Below are positions 55,988 through 63,058 of a DNA stretch of 64,000 bases, piece by piece. Location of the stretch: contig NZ_QQXK01000017.1 in NCBI RefSeq assembly GCF_003575975.1, positions 1-64,000 of the forward strand, written 5' to 3'. Positions within the stretch are counted from its first letter, which is position 1, and every line of letters begins with the position of its first letter. Source of the DNA: Galactobacter valiniphilus (GTDB lineage Bacteria; Actinomycetota; Actinomycetes; Actinomycetales; Micrococcaceae). A program made the position numbers and the translations under genes. The notes beneath the pieces were generated by a model. The model saw only the letters and a program-made list of their open reading frames with translations. It had not been told where the DNA came from and did no database searches.

Positions 55988-56983
55988 ATGACCCCCTCCC
56001 CCGCGCCCCGCCCGCCGTACGACCCCGAGTTGCTCGCCGGCGCACCCGTCTTCCCCGGGGCGATCGACTCTCCCGAGCCCTTCGCCGCCTATCGCGCGAG
56101 GGCCCAGCCCACGGCGGCGGGGCTGGCGCCCCTCATGGCCGAGCTGGGACTCGCCCACACGGAGGCCACAGTTCCCTTGCGCGGGTTGCCCTCGATGCCC
56201 GACGGCGCGATGACGGTTTCGCTGATCCGTCCCGTCGACGCCCCGCTCACCGAGGCGCTGCCCGCCGTCCTGGATCTTCACGGCGGCGGGATGGTGTTCG
56301 GGAACCGCTTCGATTCCTTCCTGCCCGAGCACCTGCGCTGGGCGGCCGAGCACCGCCTGGTCCTCATCTCCCCCGAGTACCCGCTGGCGCCGGAGCACCG
56401 CGCGCCCGCCGGTGGCGAGGCGTGCTTCGCCGCTCTGCGCTGGGTGGAGGCGAACGCCGTCGAGCTGGGCGTGGATCTCGCCCGGCTCATCGTGGCCGGT
56501 GTGTCCGGCGGCGCTGGGCTCGCCGCGGCCGTGGCGCTGCAGGCGCGGGACCTCGGCGGGCCCGCCCTGCTGGGTCAGCTGCTCGTGTGTCCCATGCTCG
56601 ATCACACAGGTTCCACCGCGTCGGCCGCGCAATTCACGGTCGCGCGCGGCGTGGTGGATCCGTGGCTTCAGGAGACAAACGCCTACGCGTGGCGGATGCT
56701 GCTCGGGGACGAGCCCGGCGAGGTGCATCCGTACGCCTCGGCGTGGGTTGCCGACGACCTGGCCGGACTGCCCGCCTCCTACGTTGACGTGGGGTCGGCC
56801 GAGGTGTTCAGGGACGCGGACATCGCGTTTGCCCAGCGCCTGCTGGCGGCCGGGGTGGACACCGAGCTGCACGTCTGGCCGGGAGGTTTCCACGGCTTCG
56901 ACGCAGTGGTGCCGGGGGCCGCGGTGTCGCGCCGGGCGGTGGCCGCACGGAGCGCGTGGCTGGGGCGACTTCTCGGCCCCTGA
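55988..56983 (+). CDS. Alpha/beta hydrolase, hormone-sensitive-lipase-like esterase
   Basis: A 331-aa esterase of the HSL family. The oxyanion-hole motif is LDLHGGGMVFGNR near residue 98, the nucleophile elbow is VAGVSGGAGLAAA (GxSxG), the acid lies in the YVDVGSAEVFRDAD segment, and the His is in GGFHGFDAVVP. The motif VSGGA differs from the commoner GDSAGG form, with Val before the serine. The substrate is probably a short acyl ester. ATG at 55988 has CGGAGA upstream. No signal peptide. Confidence 0.88.
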   Translation: MTPSPAPRPPYDPELLAGAPVFPGAIDSPEPFAAYRARAQPTAAGLAPLMAELGLAHTEATVPLRGLPSMPDGAMTVSLIRPVDAPLTEALPAVLDLHGGGMVFGNRFDSFLPEHLRWAAEHRLVLISPEYPLAPEHRAPAGGEACFAALRWVEANAVELGVDLARLIVAGVSGGAGLAAAVALQARDLGGPALLGQLLVCPMLDHTGSTASAAQFTVARGVVDPWLQETNAYAWRMLLGDEPGEVHPYASAWVADDLAGLPASYVDVGSAEVFRDADIAFAQRLLAAGVDTELHVWPGGFHGFDAVVPGAAVSRRAVAARSAWLGRLLGP

Positions 56984-57079
56984 GTCCGGGGCGACTTCCT
57001 GCTGGCAGTTCTCTGGAACCCCGCCGCGCGACTTGATGCCCCCTGTGAGATATGACAGTGTCGGGATTGCTGAGGGCTC

Positions 57080-57102
57080 GGAAGACCCAACGCCGGTCTT
57101 CC
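57080..57102 (+). promoter_or_regulatory. Inverted repeat upstream of the SDR gene
   Basis: GGAAGACC and GGTCTTCC form a perfect 8-bp dyad with a seven-base centre, 45 bases before the start. It could be an operator or a leader hairpin. Confidence 0.35.
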
Positions 57103-57146
57103 ATCATCCGCAGAGTCCTCTCATCGCCAGAAGAGGGGAAAGCACC

Positions 57147-58073
57147 GTGAACACCAAGACCAAGCACCAGGATGCCGCACACGCCCATCCGGGCCGGGCA
57201 CCCCGTTACTCACAGATCAGCCCACTTCCCCAGCACCAACCGGAACCGGGGCTCGATGGCCGCCTCCACCCGCTGGCCGATCACGGTGAACAAAGCTACG
57301 TCGGGACCGGCCGCCTCCGCGGCAAGCGCGTGCTCATCACGGGAGCCGACTCCGGGATCGGAGCCGCAGTGGCCATCGCCTTTTACCGCGAGGGGGCGCA
57401 AGTGGCCCTGTCCTACCTCCCTGTAGAAGAGCCCGATGTCGACGCGCTTGCCGCGGCCTTAGCGGGCTCTCCGGGCGAGGACCCGCCGGGCTTTTTTCGC
57501 CTACCCGGCGACCTCCTTGACCGCGGTTACCGCGATGGTTTAGTCGGCGCGGCAAGCGAACTCTTGGGCGGCCTCGACATCCTCGTCAACAACGCGGGCA
57601 AGCAGCGTTCAGTCGCCGAGATCAAGGATCTGACGGACGAGCAGATCGAAGCCACCTTCGGTGTGAACGTCTTCGCGATGTTCGCGCTGTCGAGGGATGC
57701 CGTGGCTCACTTGGAACCCGGGAGCAGCATCATCAACACCACCTCGGTGCAGGCCTACTCGCCCTCCGGGCACCTCCTGGACTACGCGGCGAGCAAGGCC
57801 GCGATCAATGCCTTCACGAAGGGCCTGGCCGAGCAACTCGGTCCGCGCGGAATCCGCGTCAACGCGGTCGCCCCAGGACCCATCTGGACGCCGTTGCAGC
57901 CCTCGGGCGGGCAGCCCGCCGAGGCGTTGCCAACCTTCGGCCACGACACCTGGCTGGGCCGCGCCGGCCAGCCGGCAGAGCTGGCGAGCGCCTTCGTGTT
58001 TCTGGCCGAGGACAGTTCCTCCTACGTGACGGGGTCCACGGTGCACGTCAACGGCGGCAAGCCGACGCCATGA
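57147..58073 (+). CDS. Short-chain dehydrogenase/reductase (YghA-like)
   Basis: A 308-aa classical SDR with an N-terminal extension of about 50 residues. It shows the dinucleotide-binding TGADSGIGAAVA, NNAGKQ, the Ser in NTTSVQAYSP and the catalytic YAASK. The N-terminal part with RYSQISPLPQHQPEPGLDG resembles the group annotated as YghA or general-stress oxidoreductases. The substrate is unknown. GTG at 57147 follows AGGGGAAA. A Dps-like and a lipocalin gene follow in the same direction within short gaps, so the three look like one transcription unit. Confidence 0.9.
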   Translation: MNTKTKHQDAAHAHPGRAPRYSQISPLPQHQPEPGLDGRLHPLADHGEQSYVGTGRLRGKRVLITGADSGIGAAVAIAFYREGAQVALSYLPVEEPDVDALAAALAGSPGEDPPGFFRLPGDLLDRGYRDGLVGAASELLGGLDILVNNAGKQRSVAEIKDLTDEQIEATFGVNVFAMFALSRDAVAHLEPGSSIINTTSVQAYSPSGHLLDYAASKAAINAFTKGLAEQLGPRGIRVNAVAPGPIWTPLQPSGGQPAEALPTFGHDTWLGRAGQPAELASAFVFLAEDSSSYVTGSTVHVNGGKPTP

Positions 58074-58134
58074 TCCTCTCCTGACCATGCCCCTCTCCCG
58101 CGCGAACAAACGCGCCCAACGAAAGGACTTCACC

Positions 58135-58806
58135 GTGAATCAGCAGCAGCTCCCCACCTCGTACGGCTCAGCTTCCACCGACCGTGAGAACACGGAAAAG
58201 GGATTCGTCGCCCCGGAGCGCCTGCGCTCCTCCCTGCAGTCCGTGCTCGTCAACTTGATCGATCTGCAACTCGTGGCCAAGCAAGCGCATTGGAACATTG
58301 TTGGAGCGAATTTCCGCGATCTCCACCGAAACCTCGATGAGCTGGTCGGCGTCACCCGCGAGGCGGCCGACACGCTCGCCGAGCGCCTCAGGGCGCTCCA
58401 CGCAACGGCCGACGGTCGGGCCGCCGTGGTGGCGACGCAGAGCAAGCTCCCGGAGTTTCCGGCCGGCGAGATCACCACGCATGACGCCATCGGCGCCGTG
58501 GTGCTTGCCATCGATGTCACCACGAGGCACGTCCGCGATGTGCACGACGGCGTCGACGAGGACGACCCAACGAGCGCGGACTTGCTGCACGGCCTGCTCG
58601 CCGATCTGGAGCAGCAGTCGTGGATGATCGGGGCCGAGATCCGCCGCCCGGCGGGGGTACCGGAACCGCGCAGTGACGACGCGACACCGTCGAGCGCCCA
58701 GGACGACGCGGAGTCGGCACCGTCCCCAGGCATCGCCAAGCACACGGGGTTGCCGCCGGCGGCACAGTCCGATGTACTCGCTGAGAGCGAACCACCCTCG
58801 CTCTGA
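58135..58806 (+). CDS. Dps family DNA-binding ferritin-like protein
   Basis: A Dps-type protein (223 aa). The ferroxidase-site pattern is intact: LVAKQAHWNIVGANFRDLHRNLDELV, with a HWN His, an LH and a DE pair. It should oxidise iron with peroxide and protect DNA. The protein is longer than the usual 160-190 residues because of a Ser/Ala/Asp-rich tail of about 60 residues that is probably disordered. GTG at 58135 has AAAGGAC upstream. It is preceded by the SDR gene and followed by the lipocalin gene, 22 bases away. Confidence 0.9.
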   Translation: MNQQQLPTSYGSASTDRENTEKGFVAPERLRSSLQSVLVNLIDLQLVAKQAHWNIVGANFRDLHRNLDELVGVTREAADTLAERLRALHATADGRAAVVATQSKLPEFPAGEITTHDAIGAVVLAIDVTTRHVRDVHDGVDEDDPTSADLLHGLLADLEQQSWMIGAEIRRPAGVPEPRSDDATPSSAQDDAESAPSPGIAKHTGLPPAAQSDVLAESEPPSL

Positions 58807-58828
58807 GTTCGGCCACGAAAGGAAGACC

Positions 58829-59362
58829 ATGAACGCTTCAACGAAGGCTGTCCATTCGGTCCCTGCACTGGACCTCGACCGCTACCTGGGCCAGTGGTTC
58901 GAGGTGGGTCGCTTGCCGCTCAAGTGGGAGGACGAGAACGCCAGCAATGTCACCGCCACCTACACGTTGCAGGAGGACGGCAACATCGAGGTGGACAACC
59001 GGTGCTACGACAACCTGGGAAACCCCTCGCAGTCGCTGGGGCGCGCTAAGCCGGTCGAGGGCGAACCGGGCCAGCTCAAGGTGTCCTTCCTACCCCAGTT
59101 CCTGCGGTGGATCCCCTTCACCGAGGGCGACTACTGGGTCCTGAAGGTTGCCGAAGATTATTCAGTGGCCCTCGTCGGGACGCCAGACCACGAGAACCTC
59201 TGGCTGCTGGCCCGGGAACACGAGCTGTCCCAGCAGGTGCGCGATGAATACCTCGCCGAGGCGCTGGCGCAGGGCTTCACCTTGGAAGCTTGGATCACTC
59301 CGCGGCAGGACGGACGCGTGGTGAGCGACATCGAGCTGCAGGAGGACGTCCTGAAGGACTAG
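58829..59362 (+). CDS. Lipocalin family protein (Blc-like), no signal peptide
   Basis: A 177-aa lipocalin. The first structural motif is LGQWFEVGRLP, and YWVLKVAEDYSVALVGTPD with LWLLAR forms the later conserved strands; a bacterial Blc relative would bind lipids or hydrophobic stress products. Unlike typical Blc there is no signal peptide or lipobox, since the barrel begins at about residue 15, so the protein is probably cytoplasmic. ATG at 58829 has AAAGGAAG upstream. It ends the SDR-Dps-lipocalin unit at a strong terminator. Confidence 0.9.
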   Translation: MNASTKAVHSVPALDLDRYLGQWFEVGRLPLKWEDENASNVTATYTLQEDGNIEVDNRCYDNLGNPSQSLGRAKPVEGEPGQLKVSFLPQFLRWIPFTEGDYWVLKVAEDYSVALVGTPDHENLWLLAREHELSQQVRDEYLAEALAQGFTLEAWITPRQDGRVVSDIELQEDVLKD

Positions 59363-59395
59363 AGCTCCGCTCTCACCCGTCGCGCTCGTGCAGAA

Positions 59396-59441
59396 AGAAC
59401 GGCCGCGTCGAGTCCCCGAAGGGTCTCGACGCGGCCGTTCT
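59396..59441. terminator. Bidirectional terminator between lipocalin gene and rseP
   Basis: AGAACGGCCGCGTCGAG (59396-59412) and CTCGACGCGGCCGTTCT (59425-59441) pair perfectly over 17 bp with a 12-base loop. It directly abuts the rseP stop and lies 34 bases after the lipocalin stop, so it serves convergent genes. Confidence 0.85.
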
Positions 59442-59442
59442 G

Positions 59443-60804
59443 CTACCCCAGCGTCACTGGCTTCACAATGTCGGCATAGATCAGGATCACGCCCATCACG
59501 AGCATCAGCGCCGCCACGGTGTAGGTCACGGGCAGCAGCTTGGAGATGTCCACCGGCCCCGGATCCTTGCGCTTGAACACGCGGTTGAAGGTCTTGCGGA
59601 CTTTCTCCCACAGCGCGCCGACCACGTGCCCGCCATCCAGCGGCGTCAGCGGGATCAGGTTGAACACGAAGAGCGCGATGTTCAGGGATCCCAGCAGCGA
59701 CAGGTAGGAGGCCACCTTGTCCTTCACCGACACGGTGTCCATGGCGGTGATGTCGCCGGCCAGGCGGCCCACACCCACGATCGACATCGGCCCGTTCGGG
59801 TCGCGCTCCTCGGGGCTGAACGCGGCCTTGGCCACGCCGATCACGCGCGCCGGCAGGTCAATGACCACGCCGGCCACGGCCTTCACGTTTTCACCGACAA
59901 ACGCGGGGACCTCCCAGATGGGCTTGGGCAGGGTGGCGACCGTCGAGCCAATGGCGGCAAACCCGACGTCGGCCCTTTTCACCGAGCCGTCGGCGTTCTT
60001 TTCGGCCTGACCCAGGCGGTCAACCACGGGGCGCGAGGTCTTAATGGGCGTCAGCGTCGTGGAGTGCTCCGCGCCGTCGCGTGTGTAGGTCACGGCGATC
60101 GGCTCACCGGCCTTCGCCTGGATCGCCGAGGTCAGTGCGTCCCACTCCGTCTGGGAGACGCGGCGCCCGTCCACCGACGTGATGACGTCGCCGGCGCGTA
60201 GCCCGGCCGCGTACGCGGGGCCCGGGGTGTCCCCCGCCTGGCACGTCTGCGAGGCGCTATCGGAGGATCCGCGCGCGGCCTGCTGCTCCTGCGTCAGCAC
60301 GCACTGGTACACCTCGGAGACCGTGGTGGTCGCCGTGGACGTGCCAAACCCAACGAGCACGATCGAGAAGAACACGAACGCCAGGATCAGATTCATGAAC
60401 GGCCCGCCGAGCATGATCACGATGCGCTTCCACACCGGCAGATCAACGAACAGGCGCCCGCGATCCCCCGGCTGCAACGTCTCCGCCTCGACGCGCTTGG
60501 CCTCGTCGGAGAGGTTCTGGAAGAAGCCGGAACGCGAGGTCTTGACCGTGCCGTCCTTGGCCGGCGGGTACATGCCGACCATGGAGATGTAGCCGCCCAG
60601 CGGCAGCACCTTGATGCCGTACTCGGTCTCCCCCTTCTTCTTGGAGAAGATCGTGGGGCCAAAACCGACCATGTACTGCGGCACGCGCAGGCCAAACTTC
60701 TTGGCGGGCAGCAGGTGCCCCACCTCGTGCAGGCCGATCGAGAGGCCGATGCCCAGCAGGATGATGAGCGCACCCAGCACGTAGGCCAGGATCGTTTCGA
60801 ACAT
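59443..60804 (-). CDS. rseP: Site-2 metalloprotease RseP/Rip1 family
   Basis: An intramembrane zinc protease (453 aa) that cleaves transmembrane anti-sigma factors and other clients. The first helix has HEVGH at residues 26-30, the PDZ domain contains GLRAGDVITSVDG, and the third conserved helix has NLIPLTPLDGGHV with the third metal ligand. In mycobacteria the same gene (Rv2869c, Rip1) sits in the same position next to dxr and ispG. ATG at 60804 follows AAGGACG. There is a 108-bp gap to dxr. Confidence 0.95.
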   Translation of the reverse strand: MFETILAYVLGALIILLGIGLSIGLHEVGHLLPAKKFGLRVPQYMVGFGPTIFSKKKGETEYGIKVLPLGGYISMVGMYPPAKDGTVKTSRSGFFQNLSDEAKRVEAETLQPGDRGRLFVDLPVWKRIVIMLGGPFMNLILAFVFFSIVLVGFGTSTATTTVSEVYQCVLTQEQQAARGSSDSASQTCQAGDTPGPAYAAGLRAGDVITSVDGRRVSQTEWDALTSAIQAKAGEPIAVTYTRDGAEHSTTLTPIKTSRPVVDRLGQAEKNADGSVKRADVGFAAIGSTVATLPKPIWEVPAFVGENVKAVAGVVIDLPARVIGVAKAAFSPEERDPNGPMSIVGVGRLAGDITAMDTVSVKDKVASYLSLLGSLNIALFVFNLIPLTPLDGGHVVGALWEKVRKTFNRVFKRKDPGPVDISKLLPVTYTVAALMLVMGVILIYADIVKPVTLG

Positions 60805-60912
60805 CAAGCGTCCTTCAGTGAGTTCTTCTTCAATGCCCGACGGCGGGTGGTTGGCTCGGGCGGTGTCGCCCGCGCGGGGCGCGGGCTGGGGTGAGCCTAC
60901 CGGCGGTGGCTG

Positions 60913-62313
60913 TTACTGGGCTGTGGTGTCGGGCCCGTAGTTGCGACGTTCCTCGTCGCTCATGGCGGCCCAGGTGGCGTCGTCCGGCGGGCAGACGGCG
61001 ATCCCCGGGCGCGGGTTGACGGCCCAGCGGGCGCGTGCGGCGGCGCGGGCCCAGCGCTCGGCGGTCAGGACGGAGTCGATGGTGACCGGGCCGGTGCCGA
61101 TGATGGCGTCCGGGTGGTACTCGTGCACCACGGAGGCCACGGTGTCCACGATGTCGAGGAAGCCGATCTTGCCGTCGTGGAAGGCGTGCACCGCCTCTTC
61201 GTTGGCAGCGTTGTAAACGGCCATGTGCGTGGGGCTGGTCTGCTGCGCCTCAATGGCGAGCTGGATGGCCGGGAACGCCTCGTGGTCGATGGGCTCGAAG
61301 GTCCACGTGTCCGGGTTCGCCCAGTTGTTCGGGGTGGCGGCGCCGGGGACGCGGCGGGGCCAGTTCATGCCGAGGGCGATGGGCAGGCGCATGTCCGGCG
61401 GAGAGGCCTGCGCGATCGTGGAGCCGTCCACGAACTCCACCATGGAGTGGATCATCGACTGCGGGTGGGCCACGGCCTCGATGCTCTCCAGCGGCACGTC
61501 GAAGAGCAGGTGCGCCTCGATGACCTCGAGGGCCTTGTTGACCAGGGTGGCCGAGTTGGTGGTGACCATGAGGCCCATATCCCACGTGGGGTGATTGAGC
61601 GCCTGCGCCAGGGTGACGTCCTTGAGCTCCTCGCGCTTCTTGCCGCGGAAGGGGCCGCCGGAGGCCGTGACGACGAGCTTGGCGACCTCGTCCGGGGTGC
61701 CGGAGCGCAGGGCCTGGGCGAGAGCGGAGTGCTCGGAGTCGACCGGGGCGATCTGCCCCTGGGCCGCGCGCGCCTTCACCAGGGCGCCACCCACGATCAG
61801 GGACTCCTTGTTGGCCAGCGCCAGGAGGTGGCCGGCGTCCAGCGCCGCGAGCGTGGGGGCCAGGCCGATGGAGCCGGTGATGCCGTTGAGCACCACGTCC
61901 GCGTCCTGCAGGGCCGCGGCCTCGGTGGCGGCGTCCGGGCCGACGAGGATCTGGGGCTCGTAGGCGTTGGCCTCGTCCGGATCCACGGTGAGGTCCCCGA
62001 CGTCCTTGACCTCCACGTAGCCGTGCTGCGCCTCCTCCTTCGCGCCGGCGAGGTGCAGCTTGAGGCCGTCGCGGACGTCCTCAACGCTCATCCCCTCGGC
62101 GCCGGCCAGCGCGATGACGGGCGGCCTAAACGCAACGGCCTGGCGAGCCAGCTCCCGCGCGTTGGAGCCGGCCGCCAGGGCCGTGAGCTCAAAGAGCTCG
62201 GGGTTGCGCTTGATGATGTCCAGCGCCTGCGTGCCGATCGAGCCGGTGGAGCCAAGCACCACGATGCGGCGGGGGCGATCGGACGGAGGAGGGGTGAAGG
62301 GGGTAGTCGTCAC
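60913..62313 (-). CDS. dxr: 1-deoxy-D-xylulose 5-phosphate reductoisomerase
   Basis: Makes 2-C-methyl-D-erythritol 4-phosphate, the first committed step of the non-mevalonate pathway. The protein (466 aa) has the NADPH-binding GSTGSIGTQALD, NKESLIVGG, the metal/substrate site DSEHSA, and SGGPFRG. It is about 60-70 residues longer than usual, with an expanded loop around residues 75-120 and a C-terminal tail CPPDDATWAAMSDEERR. GTG at 62313 is used; no strong ribosome site is visible. The low-GC gene pair starts 46 bases upstream, so the original neighbour is displaced. Confidence 0.95.
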   Translation of the reverse strand: MTTTPFTPPPSDRPRRIVVLGSTGSIGTQALDIIKRNPELFELTALAAGSNARELARQAVAFRPPVIALAGAEGMSVEDVRDGLKLHLAGAKEEAQHGYVEVKDVGDLTVDPDEANAYEPQILVGPDAATEAAALQDADVVLNGITGSIGLAPTLAALDAGHLLALANKESLIVGGALVKARAAQGQIAPVDSEHSALAQALRSGTPDEVAKLVVTASGGPFRGKKREELKDVTLAQALNHPTWDMGLMVTTNSATLVNKALEVIEAHLLFDVPLESIEAVAHPQSMIHSMVEFVDGSTIAQASPPDMRLPIALGMNWPRRVPGAATPNNWANPDTWTFEPIDHEAFPAIQLAIEAQQTSPTHMAVYNAANEEAVHAFHDGKIGFLDIVDTVASVVHEYHPDAIIGTGPVTIDSVLTAERWARAAARARWAVNPRPGIAVCPPDDATWAAMSDEERRNYGPDTTAQ

Positions 62314-62359
62314 CCGTCCATCTTGGCACGTGAGAGCCTGGAAAGCCCCAGACTGCGCC

Positions 62360-63058
62360 CTATCCCACGCGCCACACCAGAACTCGCCAATCATCATCTT
62401 GTCTGATGCAAGGGCGAACTTGCTGCGTGCGAAAAGAATCCGCGATCGGCCCATTCTCTTCCAACGCTCGACGCATTTTCGGGTTCAAGTACTTTCGCAA
62501 GTGCGAGCTAATACGCGTGTGACAGGTGACCGCGGTGTCAAGAGCACTCATCGCGAGCGGCCGTTGGTAATGACTCTCCGAGGGGTGAAACTCCGGACTC
62601 TTCATCAACTTGATAACGTCTCGCCTCGGGCCGGCGACAACGAGAAGGCCCGCCTTAGCCTCACCTGCATCAACAATCAGACTCAGCCGATTTAGGTCGG
62701 ACAAAACATTCATGGGAGTGCAGTATGACGACTTCGCCCATTTGACCTCGACTGCGATGTCCACCGGATCGGCTCGCGTCCCCAGTGGCCGAGAGCCGTC
62801 GGGCATGCGGCGCGCAATTGCGAAATCAATCGCTCTCATGCCTCGACTATTTTGCTTCTGGATTGCGAACGCCGGAAAATTGGGCTCGATAGTGTAGTCC
62901 GAAGAATCAACTTGGGCGCAAAGTATTTCGTTGATTACACCGTGCACATGGTACTCGCCGAAACTATGTCCACGATTGCAGGCGAAATCGAAATCCAGCT
63001 TTGCCGGTATCGCAACCGCCAGTCGGCGGGACAGATCCGTTACGCGGAGGGCCCTCAT
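62360..63058 (-). CDS. PD-(D/E)xK nuclease-like protein coupled to an OLD-family nuclease
   Basis: A 232-aa protein with no family name that I recognise. It has the core pattern of a PD-(D/E)xK nuclease: a helix with Glu (VINEIL, E44), RAIDFAI with D78, and VDIAVEVKWAK with E104-x-K106, followed by DLNRLSLIV. A short hydrophobic strand LLVVAGP follows. The ATG overlaps the TGA of the OLD-like gene (ATGA), so both are made together. The base composition is clearly lower in GC than the rest of the window. This suggests a transferred defence-type cassette. The nuclease assignment is from motif spacing only and needs a profile search. Confidence 0.7.
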   Translation of the reverse strand: MRALRVTDLSRRLAVAIPAKLDFDFACNRGHSFGEYHVHGVINEILCAQVDSSDYTIEPNFPAFAIQKQNSRGMRAIDFAIARRMPDGSRPLGTRADPVDIAVEVKWAKSSYCTPMNVLSDLNRLSLIVDAGEAKAGLLVVAGPRRDVIKLMKSPEFHPSESHYQRPLAMSALDTAVTCHTRISSHLRKYLNPKMRRALEENGPIADSFRTQQVRPCIRQDDDWRVLVWRVG

